NCBI RefSeq assembly: GCF_007097245.1
Contig: NZ_VJZT01000001.1
Coordinates: 186,001 to 250,000, forward strand
Length of the DNA: 64,000 nucleotides
DNA from: Flavobacterium restrictum
Lineage (GTDB): Bacteria > Bacteroidota > Bacteroidia > Flavobacteriales > Flavobacteriaceae
Direction: 5' to 3'
This document shows, one piece after another, positions 18,742 to 28,700 of this stretch. Each line of letters opens with the position of its first letter. Positions within the stretch are counted from its first letter, which is position 1. The position numbers and the translations under genes are program-made. Under the pieces are notes generated by a model, which was not told the origin of the DNA, did not search any database, and worked only from the letters and a program-made list of their open reading frames with translations.

Positions 18742-19335
18742 ATGGAAAACAGCTTTGAAGCTTTGATTGCTACATTTATAGAAAATAAAGTAGGCATATC
18801 CGAACATTTTTTGAGTGACACATTGGCGAATAATTTGAAACTACATTTACTCGCTTTGAACACACAACGTCTATTGACGGCCGCAGGAATTGGTAATTTA
18901 GAAAAACTGTCCTATGATGGTGCCATACGAAGTGATTCAATTTATTGGTTGGATAAAAAGCATAATAACAGTTTCGAAAACGAATTTTTTGCCCAAATCG
19001 AAGCCTTTATTTTGTATTTGAATCAAAGCTGTTATGCGGGAATAACGGGCTATGAATTTCATTATTCCTTGTATGAAAAGGGTGATTTTTATTTAAAACA
19101 CCTCGATCAATTCAAGAATAATCCCAGTCGGAAATATTCTATGATTAGCTACTTGAATAGCGATTGGCAAGAAAGTGACGGTGGTGAATTACTCATTCAT
19201 CAGCTGGACAACAATCAAAAAATAAGTCCAACACAAGGAAAAACAGTTTTTTTTAAAAGCGACGAATTGGTTCACGAAGTGTTGGTTACCCAAAACACGC
19301 GCATGAGTATTACGGGTTGGTTAAAGAGCGATTGA
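18742..19335 (+). CDS. 2-oxoglutarate/Fe(II)-dependent oxygenase (prolyl 4-hydroxylase-like)
   Basis: This 197-residue cupin-fold oxygenase has the full iron triad, His120 and Asp122 (YLKHLDQF) and His178 (ELVHEVL), with a 2-oxoglutarate-binding arginine at Arg187 (NTRMSITGW). The fold markers YSMISYLNSDWQESDGGEL and KTVFFKSDEL are also present. An in-frame ATG at 18703 would add 13 residues; 18742 gives a more natural N-terminus (MENSFEALIATFIE). It may hydroxylate a protein side chain, as P4H-like enzymes do on ribosomal or translation factors. It stands alone between terminator and promoter regions. Confidence 0.85.
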   Translation: MENSFEALIATFIENKVGISEHFLSDTLANNLKLHLLALNTQRLLTAAGIGNLEKLSYDGAIRSDSIYWLDKKHNNSFENEFFAQIEAFILYLNQSCYAGITGYEFHYSLYEKGDFYLKHLDQFKNNPSRKYSMISYLNSDWQESDGGELLIHQLDNNQKISPTQGKTVFFKSDELVHEVLVTQNTRMSITGWLKSD

Positions 19336-19488
19336 GTTTTTAAGTCGAAAACTAATACTTTTAACCGATTGAAAATTTTGATTTTTTTCGCCTTTTAAAT
19401 CCCCTTTTTTTTATTGCTTTTTGTTTTTAACTAAAAATTAATAAACGTTACCCTTTGGTACATTTCAAAAAGATGTAATTTTAAAGCT

Positions 19489-20607
19489 ATGAAGAACACC
19501 ATCAAAAAAGGATTTTATTTCAAGAGCTACGAAGCGCCATTTCAGTCTCCGTTTGATAAACTCTTTGCGATTTTCAAGGAGTTGATCACCCATACCTCGG
19601 GCGATTTTGACGAAGCTATCGATTGGTTGCGAGAATTAGACAAGGAATACAAACTCACCGATTCCGCTTATACCATCGATGATTTTATCGAAGATTTAAA
19701 GAAAAAAGGATACATCCGAGACGAACTCAAAGACGATGGAACGTCAGGAATTGGTATTACTGCCAAAACCGAACGAGCCATTCGACAGCAAGCGTTGGAT
19801 AACATTTTTGGAAATTTAAAACGTTCCGGAAGTGGCAATCACAAAACCAAACACGCCGGAAATGGCGACGAACATACGGGAGAATTTCGGGAATTTCATT
19901 TTGGCGATGGATTGGAACGCATTTCTTTAACCGAAAGTTTACGCAATGCCCAAATCAATAACGGTGTAGCCGATTTTATGCTGACCGAAAATGATTTGGT
20001 GGTCGAAGAAACCCAATACAAATCCCAAATGAGTACGGTTTTGATGATCGACATCAGCCACAGTATGATTTTGTACGGCGAAGATCGAATCACGCCTGCC
20101 AAGAAAGTAGCGATGGCTTTGGCCGAATTAATCACGACGCGTTACCCAAAAGATACCTTGGATATTCTCGTTTTCGGAAACGATGCTTGGACGATTGCCA
20201 TTCGGGATTTACCCTATTTGAAAGTCGGGCCGTATCACACGAATACCGTAGCGGGATTGCAATTGGCAATGGATTTATTGCGTAGAAAACGGAATACCAA
20301 CAAGCAAATTTTTATGATTACCGACGGAAAACCGAGTTGTGTTCGGGAGAAAGACGGTTCCTATTATATGAACAGCAACGGTCTAGACGAATATATTGTC
20401 GATAAATGCTACAATCAGGCGCAACAAGCCCGAAAATTACACATTCCCATAACCACTTTTATGATTGCCAATGATCCATATTTACAACAATTTGTGAATC
20501 ATTTTACCGAAGCCAATCAGGGAAAAGCTTTTTACACAGGGTTAAAAGGTTTGGGCGAAATGATTTTCGAAGATTATGAAACCAATAGAAAGAAACGAAT
20601 TAAATAA
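19489..20607 (+). CDS. VWA-domain (MIDAS) protein paired with a MoxR-like ATPase
   Basis: This 372-residue protein has a helical N-terminal part (about 1-160) and a C-terminal von Willebrand A domain. The metal-ion-dependent adhesion site is visible as DISHS in VLMIDISHSMILYGEDR, with the supporting acidic residue in FMITDGKPS. No signal peptide or transmembrane segment is seen, so it acts in the cytoplasm. The next gene, 64 bases downstream, encodes an AAA+ ATPase. VWA and MoxR pairs act as chaperone-like systems that insert cofactors or remodel complexes. The client here is unknown. Confidence 0.9.
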   Translation: MKNTIKKGFYFKSYEAPFQSPFDKLFAIFKELITHTSGDFDEAIDWLRELDKEYKLTDSAYTIDDFIEDLKKKGYIRDELKDDGTSGIGITAKTERAIRQQALDNIFGNLKRSGSGNHKTKHAGNGDEHTGEFREFHFGDGLERISLTESLRNAQINNGVADFMLTENDLVVEETQYKSQMSTVLMIDISHSMILYGEDRITPAKKVAMALAELITTRYPKDTLDILVFGNDAWTIAIRDLPYLKVGPYHTNTVAGLQLAMDLLRRKRNTNKQIFMITDGKPSCVREKDGSYYMNSNGLDEYIVDKCYNQAQQARKLHIPITTFMIANDPYLQQFVNHFTEANQGKAFYTGLKGLGEMIFEDYETNRKKRIK

Positions 20608-20671
20608 GTGTTCAGCATTCAGATTTTAGTATTCAGTTGAACTCGTTGATAAAGATAAAGTAATAAAAAAT

Positions 20672-22135
20672 ATGAAAATAGAAAATATAACCACACTAGG
20701 TAAATTAAAGAAATCAGGATACGAAACTAAAAGTATCAAAGACGAATTGCGTCATAATTTACGAGAGAAAATCAAGTCCGGACAACCGACTTTTGAAGGC
20801 GTTCACGGTTTTGAAAATACCGTAATTCCGGAATTGGAGCGTGCTATTTTGTCTCGTCACAACATCAATTTGTTGGGACTTCGTGGTCAGGCGAAAACTC
20901 GATTAGCCCGTAAAATGATTGAATTGTTAGACGAATACATTCCTTTTGTGACAGGTTCCGAAATCAACGATGACCCGTTGAATCCAATTTCCCGTTTTGC
21001 CAAAGATGTAATTGCCGAAAAAGGAGATGAAGCACCCATATCTTGGTTGCACCGAAGCGAACGTTTCTTTGAAAAACTCGCAACTCCGGATGTTACCGTT
21101 GCCGATTTAATAGGCGATGTCGATCCGATAAAAGCTGCCAATTTAAAATTATCATACGCGGATGATCGTGTGATTCACTTTGGGATGATTCCAAGAGCCA
21201 ATCGTTGTATTTTTGTCATCAACGAATTACCTGATTTACAAGCCAGAATTCAGGTGGCGTTGTTCAATATTTTGCAGGAAGGCGATATTCAGATTCGGGG
21301 TTTCAAATTAAGAATGCCTCTTGATATGCAGTTTATTTTTACTGCAAATCCCGAAGATTATACTAATAGAGGAAGTATTGTTACACCGCTTAAAGACAGA
21401 ATTGGTTCCCAAATCCTGACGCATTATCCGGAAACGATTAAAATCGCAAGAACAATTACGGAACAAGAAGCTAAATTGGACATTGCTCAAAGTGATTTGG
21501 TTTACGTGCCTTCATTAGCCAGAGATTTATTGGAACAAATCAGTTTTGAAGCTCGTGAAAGTGAATATATTGACAATAAAAGTGGTGTGAGTGCGAGATT
21601 GAGCATCACCGCTTTTGAGAATTTATTGAGCACAGCCGAACGTCGTGCCTTGAAATCGGGAACGGATAAAACGACCTTGCGATTGTCCGATTTTATGGGA
21701 ATTATTCCAGCCATTACTGGAAAAGTTGAGCTGGTTTATGAAGGAGAGCAGGAGGGAGCTGCAGTTGTGGCACAACATTTAATTGAAGATGCGATTCATA
21801 CATTTTTGCCAGCTTATTTCCCGAAAATTGAGAAATTAGAAAAACAAGGAGAAAAAACAGCTTATTCGGATATTTTAGAATGGTTTTTCGCCGAAAGTGG
21901 CTTCGAATTATTAGACGATTCCTCGGATGAAGAATACAAAACCATTCTGGATGACATTGCTCCAATGGATGTTTTAATAAAAAAATACCAACCTCAATTG
22001 CCTAAAGAAGATCGTTATTTTATGAAAGAATTCGTGCTTTGGGGATTGGTTGCTTACAATAAATTGAGCAAAGACCGCTTGTCCGAGGGGTATCAGTTTA
22101 AGGATTTATACGGCAGTTATATTAGCAAATTATAA
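20672..22135 (+). CDS. AAA+ ATPase (magnesium-chelatase/MoxR-like), partner of the VWA protein
   Basis: This 487-residue AAA+ protein resembles ChlI/BchI and MoxR families. The Walker A region is GLRGQAKT (Gly69-Thr76), with Ala74 where Gly is usual. Walker B reads CIFVINELPDL, with Asn184 preceding Glu185 in place of Asp. The sensor and arginine-finger areas are visible (FIFTANPEDYTNRGSIVTPLKDRIGSQI, shown in part). A C-terminal helical lid follows (SARLSITAFENLLSTAERRAL). It probably remodels a target together with the upstream VWA protein. Confidence 0.88.
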   Translation: MKIENITTLGKLKKSGYETKSIKDELRHNLREKIKSGQPTFEGVHGFENTVIPELERAILSRHNINLLGLRGQAKTRLARKMIELLDEYIPFVTGSEINDDPLNPISRFAKDVIAEKGDEAPISWLHRSERFFEKLATPDVTVADLIGDVDPIKAANLKLSYADDRVIHFGMIPRANRCIFVINELPDLQARIQVALFNILQEGDIQIRGFKLRMPLDMQFIFTANPEDYTNRGSIVTPLKDRIGSQILTHYPETIKIARTITEQEAKLDIAQSDLVYVPSLARDLLEQISFEARESEYIDNKSGVSARLSITAFENLLSTAERRALKSGTDKTTLRLSDFMGIIPAITGKVELVYEGEQEGAAVVAQHLIEDAIHTFLPAYFPKIEKLEKQGEKTAYSDILEWFFAESGFELLDDSSDEEYKTILDDIAPMDVLIKKYQPQLPKEDRYFMKEFVLWGLVAYNKLSKDRLSEGYQFKDLYGSYISKL

Positions 22136-22142
22136 GAATACA

Positions 22143-22178
22143 AAAGGGTTTAGAGTAATTATCTAAACCTTTTTTTTT
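22143..22178 (+). terminator. Intrinsic terminator after the AAA+ gene
   Basis: The arms aaagggtttaga (22143-22154) and tctaaaccttttt (22162-22174) form a stem followed by more T residues, 7 bases after the stop codon. Confidence 0.82.
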
Positions 22179-22750
22179 ACAACTACTTTTTTTGAATTTC
22201 GTCAAATAAGTAACAATCATGTATGGTATTTAAATAATGGTTAAAATTTAATGTCGTACTGTAAGGCACCCAATTTCTTTGCCACAGATTTGCTTCGACA
22301 GTTGTTTCGGTCGGGTCACAGATTAGCACAGATTATTTCGTTACTTGCTATGAAATCTTTTTAATCCTTCCAATCTGTGGTAAAAACTCTTTTAATACTT
22401 GCGACAATAGCTATTTCTTGCTATTTAGTTATACTAATTTGAGAAGATCTTTTTTTAAATCCGAAACGAATACCGTTATTATTTTCTTAAAAAAAAGCCA
22501 AAGGACAGCAAATTGTAATCTTTTGACGACTTAATAAAACGTTTTAGTTGCAAAGTTTTCAACACTACTACGTTTTCGTAACGGTAAGATCTATTCCGGA
22601 TGTCGTGGGTGTATAAATTTACATAAATTTAACGTTTCTACTAAATTAATATACAATTGAAGGTATTTTTTTATCAAAAGAATAATTTTTTGTTGTTAAT
22701 TTTATTTTTTTAGAAACTAAAAATTACCACACCTACTAACCCGTTTTTAT
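22175..22750. other. Long intergenic region before the giant adhesin gene
   Basis: About 575 bases without a credible gene. It contains the cacagatt/aatctgtgg repeat element (22282-22380). The remainder is AT-rich and ends with long T runs just before the adhesin start. Its size suggests regulatory sequence for the very large downstream gene, but I could not identify a firm promoter. Confidence 0.5.
22282..22380. repeat. Dispersed inverted-repeat element with cacagatt units
   Basis: ccacagatt (22282-22290) pairs with aatctgtgg (22372-22380). Two further cacagatt copies occur inside at 22317-22324 and 22327-22334. A related ccacaaatt/aatttgtgg arrangement occurs at 47510-47556. Confidence 0.6.
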
Positions 22751-25700
22751 ATGTTACAAAATTCTTGTTATTCCCTTTTTGCCCCAAAAAAGAGATTTTT
22801 CATTGTATTTGTTTTTTGCTTTCTTTTTACTTTTAATGCCAAAGGACAAAATCTCATAACCGCCAACAACCCAGGATTTGAGGGTGCTGGCGGTTTTGAT
22901 AGCAATGGTTACACCAATATTTCTCCTGGCACAAGTGGCATAAGCGCAGACGGAAATTATGCCTTGACAGGGAATTCAGGTCCCATGAATACCAGTAGTT
23001 TTATTAATGTTACCCCGCATTCGGGATCTAAAATGATGGTTGTGGATGCCAACAATCAAATTTTTTGGAAACAAAATCCAAACATTCAATTACAAGGCGG
23101 TACAACGTATACTTTTTCCTACTGGGTAGTAAATATTAATAAAAACGGCACAAGTAATAGTTCCTTTCCCAATCCAATTATTAAAATAGAGGCTTTGGAT
23201 AATTGTGGCTGTACTCCGGTTTTAAAATCAGGCAGTGCCACCGTAAATAGTACCACATGGCAGCAAGTTGTTTATGAAATCACGCCTAGTGGAACTGGTG
23301 GAAAATATGTGCGTATTGAATTATCTACGCCAACAGCCTCGCCAAATGGGAATGATTTTGCACTTGATGATTTGTCGCTAATCGCACCACCATTACCATT
23401 AGCAATAAGTGCCTCACACATTGGTATTTCTTGCCCAGGTTTAACGGATGCTTCTATTTCGGCCTATGGGTTTGGAGGAGTTCAACCGTATTCGTATAAA
23501 TTGACTCCGTCTACTGGGGTTTCAACGAGCAATGCGACTGGGATTTTTACAAATCTTGTTGCAGACACCTACACGATAGAAGTAACAGATACTAATTCCC
23601 CTATTGGAAAAAAAACGACATCGGTAGTAATTGACCCCATTGTAGACATGACTATTGCCGCAGGCACAACTGCAAATCCGGCACTTGTTCCAGCAACAAG
23701 CTTGCAACCAGTAAACACATCAATTTGCAATGGAACAACAATAACGCTAAAAGCAGCCAATATGTCTGGCTATACTTGGACAGCAACTCCAGTAGATCCT
23801 ACGCTTACGACTCCCAATGCCACATCAATTACAGTAACACCAACTCAAAATACGGTTTATACAGTAACTGCCAATGCACCTAGTGGCTTATTGACAAATT
23901 TGGTTTATAATGGCGATTTTGAGAAAGATACCGCAGGATTTTCATCAAGTTATGCCTATTACGCTACGAATCCAACTTTTGTACAACAAGCGTATGGCGT
24001 TATTTCGAATCCTAAAACTTGGGGATCTGTTTATGATACCGCTACGGATTACAGTGGTACAGGAAATATGTTTATTACCGATGGTTCAAAAACATTGGGC
24101 GATAAAGTTTGGGGGCAAAATATAGCCGTTAAGCCAGGAATAGTATACGATTTTGATTATTTTTTAAGAACAATTACTTCTACGGACGCTGCTCACCCTG
24201 CAAAATTACAGCTCAAAATAAATGGTGTTATTGTCAATAATAGTGTAGCATCAGCAATAGATGTTGCGCCAACAGTTACTGCTGGAGGATGGTTAAATTT
24301 TAAACATACTTGGACTGCAGGGGCTGGAATTACTACTGCGACCGTTGAATTGTATGATACCGAAATTTCGGCATCTGGAAATGATTTTGGTATAGATGAT
24401 ATTACCTTTATACCACAAGTTACGAGTTCTTGTAGGCCGAGTAAATCGATTACAGTTGCTATTTCCCCAGGAACCTCTAATACTGCTTTTACTTACCCAA
24501 CACCAGTATGTCAAACCACTACGGTAGTAACACCAGTAAAAACAACTCCTGCTACTTTTACGGCTGGTGGTACTTGGAGTAAATTTGCAGGAGCGGGAAC
24601 GTTGTCAATTAATTCCACAACAGGAGTTATTAATCCTTCGTTGAGTACGGCAGGAACATATACCGTAAAATATGCTGTTGGTGCCGATGCCAGTATTTGT
24701 CAGGCAGCGGGTTCGTCTACTTTTGACATTACTATCAATGTGCAACCCAATGCAGGTACTGATGGCGGAGCAACCGCATGTGAATCTAATACTACAACTA
24801 TCGATTTATACAGTTTAATAAGTGGGGAGCAAACGGGTGGAACTTGGGCTAGAACTTCTGGAACAGGAGGGACATTTACTGCAGGAGCAGGCACTTTTGC
24901 ACCAGCAATAAGAGCCACAACAAGTACTTTTTCATATACTCTTACTGCTACAGCAGCCTGTTTGGCGGCTGTCAGTAAGGCAACTGTAACTATTATTCCG
25001 CAACCTAGTGCTGGAACAGATGGCGGGATTACGGTATGTGAATCGAGTACTACAGCTATTGATTTGTACAGTTTAATAAGTGGCGAACAAGCGGGTGGAA
25101 CTTGGGCTAGAACTTCTGGAACTGGAGGAACATTCAATGCAGGATCGGCAACCTATACGCCAGCTGTAGGAGCAACAACGAGTACCTTTACCTATTCGGT
25201 TTTAGGAACTGCTCCTTGTGTAAATGATACGAGTATTGGTACGATAACCATCAATACACAACCCAATGCAGGAACTTCGGGTGGAATCTCGGTTTGTGAA
25301 TCAAGTACAACGGCTATCGATTTATTCACTTTAATAAGTGGTGAGCAAGCAGGCGGTTCATGGTCTAGAACGACTGGAACGGGAGGTACTTTTAATGCTC
25401 TTGTGGGAAGTTATTCTCCGGCAATAGGAGCTACAACGAGTACTTTTTCATACACCATTCTAGGAACAGCACCTTGTGTAAATAGTGTAAGTGTTGCTAC
25501 AGTAACACTAAATACAACCCCAATATTAACTATAAGTTGTGGCACCGCTACAGCAACAAGCGTTACCTTTAATTGGAATGCAATTGCTGGAGCAACTGGG
25601 TATACTTATTCGTATACTCCAGCTTTGGCGGCGACCGTAACAGGAACTATTTCGAGTCCAACCACCACATTGACCGTTACTGGTTTAACAGCAGGGCAAA

Positions 25701-28700
25701 GTGTATCGTTAACCTTTACACCAGTTGGTAGCGCTTGTCCTGAACCTGTGTCTGCCAATTGTGTAGCTTCCAATTGCGTGGTGCCAATAGTAAATCCTAT
25801 TGTAAAAATTACGAATTGTGCCAATACAACGGTTTCACTTATAGATTTTACAAGTCCAGATGCTACCGCTACGTTCAAATGGACTAATACCAATATAACT
25901 ATTGGAATTCCAGCTTCTGGTTCTGGAGATATTACTGCTTTTACTGCATTGAACACTAGTGCTGTAGCACAAACGGCAACTATTACGGTTACTGCAACCG
26001 ATGCTTTAGGATTTTGTACAGGTCCAGCAACCACTTTTGATATTGTTGTGAGTCCGTTACCTTCGCTTACTTTGACATCAGCACCAGCTTCAACAGCTCA
26101 AACGCCATGTATTAATAGTGGTATAAATACTATTTCGTATACCATAGGCGGATCAGCAACTGGGGCAATTTTAACAGGCAGTTTGCCAACAGGCGTTACG
26201 GGGAATTTTGCCTTTGGCGTTTATACTATTGCAGGAACCCCATCACAATCGGGAACTTTTAATTATTCGGTTGCTACAACAGGAGGGTGTTTACCAACAG
26301 TAACTTTAGTTGGATCTATAGTTGTGAGTCCTTCATCGATACTCACGTTGACATCGGCGACAGCCACAACATCACAAACACCTTGTATCAATACTGCGAT
26401 AAATCCCATTACCTATGCCATAATCGGAAGCGCTACAAGTGCAGTCCTAACGGGTTCATTGCCAACAGGGGTTACAGGAACTTTTTCAGCTGGAATTTTT
26501 ACAATCACTGGAACACCATCACAATCAGGAACTTTCAATTATTCGGTTGCTACAACTGGCGGTTGTTCGCCAGCGGCTATATTAATCGGTACCATTGTTG
26601 TGAGTCCACAGGTGCCATTACCAAGTGTTACTCCACCAAGCGATTATTGTCAAGGTAGCATTGCAACTGCACTTATAGCTTCGGCATTGCCAGGTGCAAC
26701 ATTAAATTGGTATGGTACGAATGCTACAGGAGGAATTGCTTCGACAACAGCTCCAATTCCGTCCACAGCAGTAGCGGGAACTATTAATTATTATGTGAGT
26801 CAAACGATTTCAGGTTGCGAAGGAGCAAGAGCCGTTATTCCTGTAAAAGTGGTGGCTGATAATGGCAAACGATTGAGTTTATTTATAGATTATGCGCAAT
26901 CTACAGCAACTACTCTTTATTTTGATTTTGCTAATGTGGGTCAAAGTAGTTTTACATATACCTATACCATAGATGGTGGAGCACCTGTAACTGGGAATTG
27001 GTTGTCTCCCTCTCATTTTGTTGTAAATGTAGCTTCCCGAAATCAATGTGTAACATTTACACTCGTTGCAAATGGTACGCCTTGTGTACCTTCAGAAACA
27101 GTTAGCAATGTTGCAACTCCAAACTTTGCAGCAATACCAGCGTTCTGCTCGGGTTCAACGGCTCCGATTTTGGCTATAACTTCTCCCAACGGAATAGTTG
27201 GAACATGGTTTCCCGCTACCATCAACAATACGATTGCAGGAAGCTATGAATTTACTCCAAATACTTCTTTTCCGTGTGCCAATAAGCAAACATTAACCAC
27301 CACTATTACGCCCAATGTTACACCAACATTTACGCAAGTAAGTGCGATTTGTGCGGGAACGATTTTGGCAGCATTGCCAACTACTTCTAATAATGGTATA
27401 ACAGGAACTTGGTCGCCAGGATTAGACAATACAAAAACTACTCTGTACACTTTTAAACCAACTGCTGGATTATGTGCAACGAATGCTACTATGACAATTA
27501 CGGTCAATAGCAAAGTGACTCCCACTTTTACAGCGGTGACTCCTATTTGTTCAGGAACTATTTTGGCGGCATTGCCAACCACTTCGACCAACGGCATAGC
27601 GGGAACTTGGTCACCAACATTAGACAATACAAAAACTACACTATATACTTTTTTACCAGCTACCGGACTTTGTGCCACCACCACAACAATGACTATTGTG
27701 GTGAATGATTTGCCTACCGCAAGTATATCAGGGAGTGCAGGAGTGTGTTTAGGTACAGGAACTACGATATTATTTACTGGAACTCCTAATGCTACTGTTA
27801 GCTATACTATAAATGGCGGAACAGCTTTAACATTAGTTCTGGATGCTACTGGAAAAGCCAGTCTACCAACAGGAAATTTACTGGTAACTACCATTTACAG
27901 TTTGGTAAGCGCAACTAATCCTACCACTTTATGTTCGCAAACGGTTTCAGGAACTGCAACAGTTACCATTAAACCGTCGCCAGTTGCAACAGCCACACCA
28001 GCATCACAAAAAATATGTTCGGGCGATCAAACAGGAATTGTGCTTTCCAGTACGATTGCCGCCACTACTTACAACTGGACGGTGCTCTCACAAACAGGAG
28101 CAACAGGAGCAAGTGCAGGAACTGGAGCGAGTATTTCGCAAGCACTTACTGCCACAGGAAGTGTGCTAGGAACTGTAATTTATAGCATAATTCCAACGGC
28201 CAATGGCTGTTCTGGAAGCCCAATAACCGTAACAATTGATGTAACTCCTGTTCCGATAGCCAAAGCCACTCCGAGCCTACAAGCTATTTGTTCAGGAGAT
28301 ACTACATCCTTCGTTTTATCGAGTAATTTGGCCGGTGCTACTTACGAATGGAATGTGGTTCAAACCAATGTTGCTGGAGCTCTAGCAGGGTCTGGATTAG
28401 CTATTGTACAAACGTTAACAACTATTACTAATAACACGGGACAAGTAGTATACACCATTAAACCAGTTTTAAATGGTTGCTACGGACAACCTATAACGGT
28501 AACTATTGATGTAATTCCTGTACCCATTGCCAATGCAAATCCTACTGCAGCAACTTTATGTTCAGGCGAAACTACAGCTATTGCATTAACGTCTCCCAAT
28601 GTTGTTGGTGCAGCGTTTAATTGGACTGTAATTCAAAATGGAGTATCAGGCGCAACTGCTGGAACGGGAACTGCTATTACTCAAAAACTAATAGCAACTG

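Noticed and set aside
24700..25137. Minus-strand open frame of 145 codons inside the giant adhesin gene
   Set aside because: It is antisense to Thr/Ser-rich repeats and reads as low-complexity Val/Pro/Ala. Similar frames occur antisense to the other repeats (25606-26034 and 27244-27684).
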